Positions 6,985 to 14,030 of a stretch of 64,000 nt of DNA are shown piece by piece. Origin of the DNA: Mycolicibacterium rutilum. Its GTDB lineage: Bacteria > Actinomycetota > Actinomycetes > Mycobacteriales > Mycobacteriaceae. Position 1 is the stretch's first letter, and each line of letters begins with the position of its first letter. Below the pieces are notes generated by a model, which saw only the letters and a list, made by a program, of their open reading frames with translations, was not told the origin of the DNA and searched no databases. Position numbers and translations under genes: made by a program. The stretch is from contig NZ_LT629971.1 of the NCBI RefSeq assembly GCF_900108565.1, positions 5,456,001-5,520,000 of the forward strand, read 5' to 3'.

Positions 6985-8430
6985 ATGAAGTTGTCAAGCC
7001 GCCGCGGCGTTAGGGGCGGTGGGTTGATAGGTCCTGTGGTCGCGCAGCATGGCCCACAGGACGTTGAGGCGTCGGCGGGCCAGTGCGAGGACGGCTTGAG
7101 TGTGGGTTTTGCCTTCGGATCTTTTGCGGTCGTAGTAGGTGCGCGAGGCGGCGTCAGTGCGGATGGCTATCTGGGCGGACAGGTAACAGGCGCGCAGCAG
7201 GCGGCGGTCGTAGCGGCGGGGGCGTTTGAGGTTGCCGCTGATGCGGCCAGAATCTCGCGGCACTGGGGCCAGCCCGGAGACGCCGGCGAGGCGGTCGGCG
7301 GAATCGAAGGCATTCATGTCGCCGCCGGTGGCGGCGATGAACTCGGCGCCGAGCACGACGCCGAAGCCGGGCATGCTCAGGATGATTTCGGCGTGGCGGT
7401 GGCGGCGAAATCGGTCCTCGATCATCGTCTCGGTCGCGCCGATTTCGGTGTCGAGGGTCATCACCTCCTTGGCCAGGCGAGCGACCATGGTGGCGGCGAG
7501 GTCTTGGCCGGGCACGATGGTGTGTTGGGCGTTGGCCGCCTCGATAGCTTTGGCTGCGACAGCAGAGGCGTTGCGGGCCTTGTGTTTAGCCAGCCAGGCT
7601 GTCAGGCGGGCGGCACCGGCGCGGCGCAGCCCGTCGGGAGTTTGGTAGCCGGTGAGCAGGATGAGCGCGGCCTTGCTGGTGCTGTAGTCGAAGGCGCGTT
7701 CCAAGGCGGGGAAGTATTCCAGCAGCTGGGCGCGCAGCCGGTTGATCGCCCGGGTGCGATCGGCGACCAGATCGGTGCGTCCAGCGGTCAGGATGCGCAG
7801 CTCGACTGCGAGCTCATCGCCGGACCGCAGCGGTTGCAGGTCGCGGCGCATCCGGGCCTGATCGGCAATGATCGCGGCGTCTTTGGCATCGGTTTTGCCG
7901 TCGCCGCGGTAGCCGGACGAGGCGTGGTAAACAGTGCGGCCAGAAATGTAGAGCAGCCGCTGCTGGGAAGCGATGAGCAAGGTAATCAGCAGCGCGGCAC
8001 CGCCGGCATTCAGGTCGATCGCCCACGTAACATCACCGCCGTCGGCCAATGCCATAACCTCGTCGATCAATTCGACCAAGACCGCCTCGTCGTTAGCCAC
8101 CCGTTGCGACAGCAAGCGCTGCCCGTCGGCATCGATAACCACGCAGTAGTGGTCAGACTTTCCAGCGTCGACGCCCGCCCACAGTTGTTGCCCCACAACC
8201 ACCTCCGCGATCGTTGTTGTTTCTCTCAACCCAGCAGACGACCACGCCGACTTGTCCTTACACAGCGATCGAATCGCATCTCTCAATTAGCGGTCGAGTC
8301 GTCGCGGGACGACGGGCGGCCAATCTCCTTCGGCCATGGAACACCGCAAAAACATGAAAGCCATACCCGCCGTCCCTGGGTGATTCAAAGCCTACGGCCG
8401 ACGGCCCCGAACACCCTGCAAGAAAGGTAA
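6985..8430 (+). CDS. Possible HED-type antisense ORF of the IS900-like element
   Basis: A 481-codon frame runs on the strand opposite the transposase, almost the whole length of the element. IS900 is reported to carry such a host-expression-dependent (hed) ORF, which borrows the target's ribosome-binding site. Here an AGGAG at 6973-6977 from the flanking host sequence lies 7 nt before its ATG, exactly that arrangement. The protein is Gly/Ala/Val-rich, with no recognisable domain, so it may simply be a by-product of G+C-rich coding on the other strand. Whether it is translated is unknown. Confidence 0.3.
   Translation: MKLSSRRGVRGGGLIGPVVAQHGPQDVEASAGQCEDGLSVGFAFGSFAVVVGARGGVSADGYLGGQVTGAQQAAVVAAGAFEVAADAARISRHWGQPGDAGEAVGGIEGIHVAAGGGDELGAEHDAEAGHAQDDFGVAVAAKSVLDHRLGRADFGVEGHHLLGQASDHGGGEVLAGHDGVLGVGRLDSFGCDSRGVAGLVFSQPGCQAGGTGAAQPVGSLVAGEQDERGLAGAVVEGAFQGGEVFQQLGAQPVDRPGAIGDQIGASSGQDAQLDCELIAGPQRLQVAAHPGLIGNDRGVFGIGFAVAAVAGRGVVNSAARNVEQPLLGSDEQGNQQRGTAGIQVDRPRNITAVGQCHNLVDQFDQDRLVVSHPLRQQALPVGIDNHAVVVRLSSVDARPQLLPHNHLRDRCCFSQPSRRPRRLVLTQRSNRISQLAVESSRDDGRPISFGHGTPQKHESHTRRPWVIQSLRPTAPNTLQER
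6994..8196 (-). CDS. IS110-family (IS900-like) DEDD transposase
   Basis: The 400-aa transposase has an N-terminal DEDD RuvC-like domain starting WAGVDAGKSDHYC (first Asp about residue 9) and continuing with the GDGKTDAKDAAIIADQAR block. The C-terminal transposase-20 domain carries LSMPGFGVVLGAEF and the serine-containing GLAPVPRDSGRISG. Length matches the IS900 transposase (399 aa). I chose the GTG at 8196 because GGAGG lies 5 nt before it; the frame stays open to 8286. IS110 transposases work with a bridge RNA from the non-coding end, here expected in 8197-8433. The frame is intact, so the element may be active. Confidence 0.85.
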   Translation of the reverse strand: MGQQLWAGVDAGKSDHYCVVIDADGQRLLSQRVANDEAVLVELIDEVMALADGGDVTWAIDLNAGGAALLITLLIASQQRLLYISGRTVYHASSGYRGDGKTDAKDAAIIADQARMRRDLQPLRSGDELAVELRILTAGRTDLVADRTRAINRLRAQLLEYFPALERAFDYSTSKAALILLTGYQTPDGLRRAGAARLTAWLAKHKARNASAVAAKAIEAANAQHTIVPGQDLAATMVARLAKEVMTLDTEIGATETMIEDRFRRHRHAEIILSMPGFGVVLGAEFIAATGGDMNAFDSADRLAGVSGLAPVPRDSGRISGNLKRPRRYDRRLLRACYLSAQIAIRTDAASRTYYDRKRSEGKTHTQAVLALARRRLNVLWAMLRDHRTYQPTAPNAAAA

Positions 8431-8438
8431 GGAAGAAC

Positions 8439-8828
8439 ATGGCCGAGGACCTGCGCGACCGGATCACCAAGCTGTTCCAGAAGAACGTCGCCAACCGGCT
8501 GATGCGGGCGCTGCCGTTCCAGACACTGCTGGAGACGACGGGCCGCAAGTCCGGGCAGCCGCGACGCACGCCGCTGGGCGGCAGCCGGGTCGGCGATCAG
8601 TTCTGGTTCGTCTCCGAGTTCGGCGAGCGCTCGCACTACATCAAGAACATCCAGGCCGACCCGCGGGTGCGGGTGCGGTTGAACGGCCGGTGGCACACCG
8701 GGGCTGCACACCTGATCCACGACGACGACCCCCACGAACGGCTCAAGTCGCTGCCGCAGTTCAACAGCTTCGGCGTGCGCACGTTCGGCACCAATCTCTT
8801 GACCGTGCGGGTCGATCTGATCGACTGA
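8439..8828 (+). CDS. Nitroreductase-family deazaflavin-dependent oxidoreductase (Ddn-like)
   Basis: The 129-aa protein belongs to the split-barrel family that includes Ddn, proteins that bind F420 or related deazaflavins. The diagnostic stretch LLETTGRKSGQPRRTPL (residues 28-44) is present, as are the following strands with FVSEFGERSHYIKNI and the conserved HTGAAHLI segment. The ATG at 8439 has an AAGGAAG-type site upstream, partly supplied by the end of the IS900-like element. Before that insertion it was probably cotranscribed with the flavoprotein gene ending at 6974. Substrate unknown. Confidence 0.8.
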   Translation: MAEDLRDRITKLFQKNVANRLMRALPFQTLLETTGRKSGQPRRTPLGGSRVGDQFWFVSEFGERSHYIKNIQADPRVRVRLNGRWHTGAAHLIHDDDPHERLKSLPQFNSFGVRTFGTNLLTVRVDLID

Positions 8829-8853
8829 GCACTGTTGACCCGCTCCGTAAGTA

Positions 8854-8875
8854 AAACTAAAGTCAGTTTTAGTTT
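8854..8875. promoter_or_regulatory. Palindromic operator upstream of the dioxygenase operon
   Basis: The perfect 8-bp arms AAACTAAA and TTTAGTTT are separated by 6 bp, forming a 22-bp A+T-rich dyad in otherwise G+C-rich DNA. It lies 28 bp before the GTG of the first gene. The likely ligand is the TetR encoded at the end of the same operon (13322-13933). Confidence 0.65.
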
Positions 8876-8902
8876 CTTGCCGTCGTCGTCGAGGGAGTCA
8901 CC

Positions 8903-10006
8903 GTGGAGTCATTCGTACACCTGCGCAAGGGCAAGGGGCCGCGGCGGCTGCACGCCGACCTCGACGGGCTCAAAGACGACGAGCTCGGCCGCGGCGGGTT
9001 CACCGGCCGCACGGCCAGCTTCTTCCGGCGCAACGACCCCACCGCCTACCGGACCGTGGGACCGCTGCACCCCACCGACGTGCTCTCCTCGGAGCTGAAG
9101 CCCAGCGATGCGACCGACGCCCACGGCGGCCCGCTGCTGATGTTCTCCAACGCCGACTGCCTGGTGCTGCTGAGCCGGCGCAGCGAGGAGATGCCGTTCT
9201 TCGTCCGCTACGTCGACGGTGATCTGTTGTCGTTCGTGCACAAGGGTTCTGGCCGACTGGAGACCGAGTTTGGCCCGCTGGACTACCGCGAGGGCGACTG
9301 GGTCTACATCCCGAAGGCCTGCACGTGGCGGCAGATCCCCGCCCAGGAAACCACGCTGCTGATGATCCAGGCGACCGACGAGTTCCGGGTGCCGCCGGCC
9401 GGTTACCTGGGCAGGCACTTCCCGTTCGATCCCGGCCTGGCCGTGGTTCCCGAGCCCGCGCCGATCGACGACGGCTCCGGGCCGACCACCGACGGGGAGT
9501 ACGAGGTGCGGCTCGTCCATGACGGCGGCCCGACTTCGCTGTTCTATCAACACCATCCGCTCGACGTGGAGGGGTGGCGCGGCGACAACTTCCCGTTCAC
9601 GTTCAACATCGAGGACTATCACGTCATCACCTCGGAGAGCGTGCACCTGCCCCCGACGGTGCACCTGTTCATGCAGGCCACCGGCGTCTACATCATGAAC
9701 TTCCTGCCCAGGCCCGCCGAGGGCGTGCCCGGAGTCGAGCGCACCCCGTGGTACCACCGCAACGTCGACTACGACGAGATCGCGTTCTTCCACGCCGGCT
9801 CGCTGTACGGCATTCCGATGCCGCCCGGACTGGTCTCGCATGCTCCGCAGGGCGTGCACCACGGCGCACCCGAGAAGGCCCGTGAACGCGCGCGCCGCAA
9901 GTTCGACGACTACGACCGGGTGGACTGGTCGGTGATCGCCATCGACACCCGTCGTCGACTGATCCCGTCCGACGAGATCTTGGCCAACGATCTGGGGCAG
10001 CACTGA
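8903..10006 (+). CDS. Homogentisate 1,2-dioxygenase-like cupin dioxygenase
   Basis: The 367-aa protein has the two-domain cupin layout of homogentisate dioxygenase, which opens aromatic rings with Fe(II) and O2. Candidate iron ligands are the His and Glu in YHRNVDYDEIAFFHAG (about residues 288-303) and the His pair in GVHHG (about 321-325), spaced as in the family. It is shorter than classical enzymes (about 430-450 aa), mainly at the N-terminus, so the substrate may differ. The GTG start at 8903 has GAGGGA upstream. It is the first gene of a tight run with a hydrolase, a CoA-transferase, an aldolase-type lyase and a TetR, which suggests ring cleavage followed by CoA activation and chain cleavage. 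Confidence 0.75.
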   Translation: MESFVHLRKGKGPRRLHADLDGLKDDELGRGGFTGRTASFFRRNDPTAYRTVGPLHPTDVLSSELKPSDATDAHGGPLLMFSNADCLVLLSRRSEEMPFFVRYVDGDLLSFVHKGSGRLETEFGPLDYREGDWVYIPKACTWRQIPAQETTLLMIQATDEFRVPPAGYLGRHFPFDPGLAVVPEPAPIDDGSGPTTDGEYEVRLVHDGGPTSLFYQHHPLDVEGWRGDNFPFTFNIEDYHVITSESVHLPPTVHLFMQATGVYIMNFLPRPAEGVPGVERTPWYHRNVDYDEIAFFHAGSLYGIPMPPGLVSHAPQGVHHGAPEKARERARRKFDDYDRVDWSVIAIDTRRRLIPSDEILANDLGQH

Positions 10007-10008
10007 CG

Positions 10009-11202
10009 ATGACGAGCACTACTGAGGCACCCGTGAAGTACGAGTACGATCGCATCCCGTATCTCGTTGCCTACCAGAACAATTCGGCGGTCCGCGATGT
10101 CTACGGCGGGGTCGCCGAGCTGGTCGTGCTGGAGAGCTATCTGCTGCGGCCGAAGGACCGGCCGAGCGACACCGTGCTGGTGTTCATGCACCCGATCGGC
10201 GGCGGCGCGTACCTGCCGATGATCAACGGCTTGGCCAAGGCCGGCCACCACGTCATCTACTGCAACAGCCGGTTCCGCGGCACCGACTCGGCGCTGCTGA
10301 TGGAAAAGGTCGTCGAGGATCTCGGCGAGTGCATCAAGGACGCCAAGAACCGGCTGGGCTACCAGAAGGTGGTGCTGGCCGGCTGGAGCGGCGGCGGGTC
10401 GCTGTCGGTGTTCTATCAGCAGCAGGCTCAGCACCCGACCGTGACGGCGAGCCCGTCCGGTGACGGTCCCGACCTGACCAAGCTGGGGCTGATCCCCGCC
10501 GACGGCATGATGCTGCTGGCCGCGCACGTCAGCCGCCACGGCACGATGACCGAGTGGCTCGACGCGTCGATCCTCGACGAGTCCGATCCGACCAAGCGGG
10601 ACCCGGAGCTGGATCTGTACAACCCGGACAATCCGAACCAGCCGCCGTACACACCGGAGTTCCTCGAGCGGTACCGGCAGGCGCAGATTGACCGCAATCG
10701 TCGGATCACCAAGTGGGTCAAGGACAAACTGGCCGAGCTCAAGGCGGCGGGCAGGCCGGACGACGAGTTCGCGTTCGTCGTGCACGGCACCATGGCCGAC
10801 CCGCGCTGGCTGGACCCGACCGTCGACCCGAACGATCGCAAGCCCGGCACCTGCTACCTCGGCGACCCGCAGGTGGTCAACAACTCCCCCGTCGGCCTGG
10901 CGCGGTTCTGCACGCTGCGCAGCTGGCTGTCGCAGTGGAGCTATGACGACGCCAACGGTGACGCGGTCAAGGCCGGCCCCGACATCGCGGTGCCCACGCT
11001 GGTGATCGGCAACCTCGCCGACGACGCGTGCACGCCGAGCCACACCCGCCGGCTGTTCGAGGCGATCGGGCATCATGACAAGGAGATGCACGAGATTCCG
11101 GGCGCCAACCACTACTACGCGGGCGCCGATCAGCGCGACAAGCTGCGCGCGGCGGTCGGCGTGGTGACCGACTGGCTGCACCGGCACGGGTTCTCGCTAT
11201 GA
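10009..11202 (+). CDS. Alpha/beta hydrolase of the catabolic operon
   Basis: The 397-aa protein has an alpha/beta-hydrolase fold. The nucleophile elbow is GWSGGGS (about residues 125-131, Ser 128). The late acid and base fit IGNLADDACTPSH (about 330-342) and GANHYYAG (about 365-372). Between elbow and C-terminal strands there is a long cap-like insert rich in Asp and Pro. It starts 2 bp after the dioxygenase stop and overlaps the CoA-transferase by 4 bp, so it is translationally coupled to both. A role in hydrolysing a ring-cleavage product, or a thioester, is inferred from context only. Confidence 0.75.
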   Translation: MTSTTEAPVKYEYDRIPYLVAYQNNSAVRDVYGGVAELVVLESYLLRPKDRPSDTVLVFMHPIGGGAYLPMINGLAKAGHHVIYCNSRFRGTDSALLMEKVVEDLGECIKDAKNRLGYQKVVLAGWSGGGSLSVFYQQQAQHPTVTASPSGDGPDLTKLGLIPADGMMLLAAHVSRHGTMTEWLDASILDESDPTKRDPELDLYNPDNPNQPPYTPEFLERYRQAQIDRNRRITKWVKDKLAELKAAGRPDDEFAFVVHGTMADPRWLDPTVDPNDRKPGTCYLGDPQVVNNSPVGLARFCTLRSWLSQWSYDDANGDAVKAGPDIAVPTLVIGNLADDACTPSHTRRLFEAIGHHDKEMHEIPGANHYYAGADQRDKLRAAVGVVTDWLHRHGFSL

Positions 11203-12404
11203 GCGTCGCGGGGCCCCTGGACGGTATCCGGGTCATCGAGGTCGGCACGCTGATCTCCGGGCCGTTCGCCGGACGGCTGCTCGGTGACATGGGCGCCGAG
11301 GTCGTCAAGATCGAGCCGCCCGGCGCGCCGGACCCGTTGCGCACCTGGGGGCAGGCCGAACTCGACGGGCACCACTTCTTCTGGACGGTGCACGCCCGCA
11401 ACAAGAAAGCCGTCACGCTGAACCTGCGGACGGAGGCCGGGCGGGCCCTGTTCCTCGACCTCGTCGAGCGCTCCGACATCATCGTCGAGAATTTCCGCCC
11501 CGGAACGCTGGAGAAGTGGAACCTCGGCTACGAGGTGCTGCGCGAGCGCAACCGCGGGATCATCCTGGTCCGCGTCTCCGGTTACGGGCAGACGGGTCCG
11601 GAGGCGCACAAGGCCGGGTATGCGTCGGTCGCCGAGGCCGCCAGCGGGCTGCGGCACATGAACGGCTTTCCCGGCGGGCCGCCTCCACGACTGGCGCTGT
11701 CGCTGGGCGACAGCCTGGCCGGCATGTTCGCCGCGCAGGGGGCGCTGGCGGCGCTCTATCGCCGGTCGGTCACCGGCGAAGGGCAGGTCGTCGACGCCGC
11801 ACTGACCGAGGCGTGCCTGGCGGTGCAGGAGTCCACGATCCCCGACTACGACGTCGGCGGCGTGGTGCGCGGACCGTCGGGCACCCGATTGGAGGGCATC
11901 GCGCCGTCGAACATCTACCGCAGCGCCGACGGCAGCTGGGTGGTGATCGCTGCGAACCAGGACACCGTGTTCCGCCGGTTGTGCGACGCGATGGGCCGTC
12001 CCGAGCTGGCGACCGACGACCGGTTCGCCAACCATGTCGCCCGCGGCCGCAACCAGGACGAGCTCGACAAGATCATCGGCGACTGGGCCGCCGAGCGCGG
12101 GCCCGACGACATCATCGAAACCCTCTCGGCCGCAGGCGTTATCGCCGGTCCCATCAATACGGTCGCCGAGGTGGTCAAGGACCCGCAACTGCGGGCGCGC
12201 GGGATGCTCGTCGAGCACTTCGACGAACGGGTCGACCGCCCCGTGCTGGGCCCCGGCGTCGTGCCGGTGCTGTCGGAGACGCCGGGCACCGTGCGCTCGG
12301 CGGGACCCGCCAGGCCCGGCCAGCACAACGACGAGATCTACCGCGGACTGCTCGGCAAGACCGCAGCCGAACTCGAGGCGTGGCAGTCGGAGGGAGTGCT
12401 GTGA
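11199..12404 (+). CDS. CaiB/BaiF family (class III) CoA-transferase
   Basis: The 401-aa protein moves CoA between acids without a ping-pong thioester on glutamate; class III enzymes use an aspartate. The N-terminal GIRVIEVGTLISGPFAGRLL, the DMGAEVVKIEPP strand and the NKKAVTLNL block are diagnostic. The likely catalytic Asp is in GQVVDAALTEA (about residue 201). C-terminal AGVIAGPINTVAEV and the closing segment are complete. The start overlaps the hydrolase gene by 4 bp, and the stop overlaps the lyase gene by 4 bp. It probably activates a product of the dioxygenase/hydrolase steps. Confidence 0.85.
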   Translation: MSVAGPLDGIRVIEVGTLISGPFAGRLLGDMGAEVVKIEPPGAPDPLRTWGQAELDGHHFFWTVHARNKKAVTLNLRTEAGRALFLDLVERSDIIVENFRPGTLEKWNLGYEVLRERNRGIILVRVSGYGQTGPEAHKAGYASVAEAASGLRHMNGFPGGPPPRLALSLGDSLAGMFAAQGALAALYRRSVTGEGQVVDAALTEACLAVQESTIPDYDVGGVVRGPSGTRLEGIAPSNIYRSADGSWVVIAANQDTVFRRLCDAMGRPELATDDRFANHVARGRNQDELDKIIGDWAAERGPDDIIETLSAAGVIAGPINTVAEVVKDPQLRARGMLVEHFDERVDRPVLGPGVVPVLSETPGTVRSAGPARPGQHNDEIYRGLLGKTAAELEAWQSEGVL

Positions 12405-13315
12405 ACGCGTTGCCCGAACATGTGCAGATCCGCGACGTGTCGCTGCGCGACGGGTTGCAGATCGAGGACCCGATCCCGTTGTCGGCCAAGCTCGAACTGC
12501 TCGCCGCGATCGCCGCGACCGGGGTGCGCGAGATGGAGGCGACGGCATTCGTCTCGCCGTCGAAGGTGCCCGCGCTGGCCGATGCGCCCGAACTCGCCGC
12601 GCACCTGCAGGAGTACCGCGATTCGCACGGCATCGAGTTCTCCGCGCTGGTGGCCAGCCCCAACGGCGCCAAACGTGCGATCGCTGCGGGTCTTTCGTCG
12701 ATCGAGTACGTCGTGTCGGCAGCCGACGGGCACTGCCGCGCGAACGTCGGCCGCACGTCGGCCGAGGCCACCGCGCTGATCCCGGAGATCACCGCGATCG
12801 CCCACGACAGCGGCGCCACCGTCGAGGTGATCGTCGCGACCGCGTGGGACTGCCCGTTCGACGGCCCCACACCGCACCAGCGGGTCGTCGACGTGCTGAC
12901 CACCGCGGTGCAGGCGTCGGTGGACCGGCTGGCGATCGCCGACACAATCGGCACCACGACACCGCGGCGGGTCACCGAAACCGTTGCCGCGCTGTGGCCG
13001 CTGATCGGCGACATCCCGCTCGGGGCGCATTTTCACAACACCCGCGGCGCGGGACTGGCCAGCGCCTACGCCGCGGTCAGCGCTGGGGTGACGCGGTTGG
13101 ACGCGTCGGTCGGCGGCCTCGGCGGTTGCCCGTTCGCGCCGGGCGCCAGCGGGAACGTCGCCACCGAGGATCTGGTGTACCTGTTGCGCGACAGCGGAAT
13201 CGGCGTCGACGTCGATCTGGCGGCGGCGATCGACGCGGCCGCCGTGGCGCAGCGTTTGGTCGGTCACGACCTGCCGAGCGCGCTGCTGCGCGCGGGTGAC
13301 CGGATCCTGGGCTGA
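12401..13315 (+). CDS. Hydroxymethylglutaryl-CoA lyase-like aldolase
   Basis: The 304-aa TIM-barrel lyase is of the HMG-CoA lyase/isopropylmalate-synthase superfamily and cleaves 3-hydroxy-3-methylacyl-CoA thioesters. It shows RDVSLRDGLQ (residues 9-18; metal-binding Asp), FVSPSKVPALAD, the metal-binding HFHNTRG (about 208-214) and the active-site loop GGLGGCPFAPGA (about 235-246; catalytic Cys). The frame is open far upstream, but the GTG at 12401 overlaps the CoA-transferase stop as GTGA. It may act on a tertiary 3-hydroxyacyl-CoA made in this operon rather than on HMG-CoA itself, because no leucine-pathway genes are nearby. Confidence 0.8.
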   Translation: MNALPEHVQIRDVSLRDGLQIEDPIPLSAKLELLAAIAATGVREMEATAFVSPSKVPALADAPELAAHLQEYRDSHGIEFSALVASPNGAKRAIAAGLSSIEYVVSAADGHCRANVGRTSAEATALIPEITAIAHDSGATVEVIVATAWDCPFDGPTPHQRVVDVLTTAVQASVDRLAIADTIGTTTPRRVTETVAALWPLIGDIPLGAHFHNTRGAGLASAYAAVSAGVTRLDASVGGLGGCPFAPGASGNVATEDLVYLLRDSGIGVDVDLAAAIDAAAVAQRLVGHDLPSALLRAGDRILG

Positions 13316-13321
13316 GCCGAC

Positions 13322-13933
13322 GTGCCGCAGGCAACGCTGAGCGCCAAGGGCCGCCAGACCCGCGAGGCCATCGAGCAGGCGGCACGGAAGCTGTTCGCCG
13401 AGCGCGGTTTTCACGGCACCACCTTGGGCGACATTACGTCGGCGGCCGGTAGATCACCCGCGGCGTTCTACCGGTACTTCGCCGACAAGGAGGACCTGCT
13501 GGCGGTGCTGGCCGAGTCGTTCCTGCACGAGGTCGTCGCGCCGTCGGGTTCGAGCATCGACCTGCCCGAATCCCCCGACGACGACGCCTTCTTCCGCGCG
13601 GTGGTGACCGGTTACTGGAACATGTTCAAGCAGAACATCGGCATCATGATCGCCGTCGCGCAACTCGCCGCGACCCAACCGCGGTTCGCCGCGGTGCAGA
13701 ACGAGTTCCGCCGCTTCGGGATGGAGATCGTCGCCGCCTCGGTGCAGCGCGCCCAGGAGCAGGGCTACGGCACCGAACTGGACCCCCAGCCCACCGCCGC
13801 GGCGATCGCGCTACTGTTCGAGAACTTCACGTCCGTCTTCGTCGGCACCTCGGGACTCGACGTCGAGATCACCGACGAAGATGCCATCGCGACACTGTCG
13901 AGGATCTGGAAGAAGACGCTGTACGGGTTCTAG
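13322..13933 (+). CDS. TetR-family regulator of the catabolic operon
   Basis: The 203-aa protein has the TetR DNA-binding domain at about residues 8-54 (REAIEQAARKLFAERGFHGTTLGDITSAAGRSPAAFYRYFADKE) and a longer C-terminal ligand domain. The GTG start at 13322 lies 6 bp after the lyase stop, so it is the last gene of the run beginning at 8903. The dyad at 8854-8875 is the natural candidate for its operator. An intermediate of the pathway is the probable inducer, by analogy with other catabolic TetR genes. Confidence 0.85.
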   Translation: MPQATLSAKGRQTREAIEQAARKLFAERGFHGTTLGDITSAAGRSPAAFYRYFADKEDLLAVLAESFLHEVVAPSGSSIDLPESPDDDAFFRAVVTGYWNMFKQNIGIMIAVAQLAATQPRFAAVQNEFRRFGMEIVAASVQRAQEQGYGTELDPQPTAAAIALLFENFTSVFVGTSGLDVEITDEDAIATLSRIWKKTLYGF

Positions 13934-13944
13934 TCGTTTCAACC

Positions 13945-14008
13945 CGCCGAGCGCACGGTTGTTGTACACGAAACGCGAGTAGAGGCGCTAGCAACCGTAC
14001 GCTCGGCG
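13945..14008. repeat. Intergenic palindromic element 2
   Basis: Arms of 17 bp at 13945-13961 and 13992-14008 pair with one mismatch around a 30-nt loop. The element nearly fills the 97-bp gap between the TetR gene and the acyl-CoA dehydrogenase gene. It could act as a terminator, but its arms and loop are of the size seen in element 1 and the nuoF/nuoG element. Confidence 0.6.
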
Positions 14009-14030
14009 ACAACGTAGAGAGGAAATCACC

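Larger units (their letters stand above)
6978..8433 (-). mobile_element. IS900-like insertion sequence (IS110 family)
   Basis: The element is about 1.46 kb, close to the 1.45 kb of IS900. It has no inverted repeats and encodes a 400-aa DEDD transposase. Both non-coding ends resemble the termini I recall for IS900: the transposase-distal end finishes in TTGAGAAT (complement of the sequence near 6978) and the other end begins TCCTTACC (complement near 8433). The flanks are an AGGAG ribosome-binding site on the left and a CATG start codon on the right. This agrees with the IS900 habit of inserting between a ribosome-binding site and an ATG. Ends are placed to within a few bases. Confidence 0.75.
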
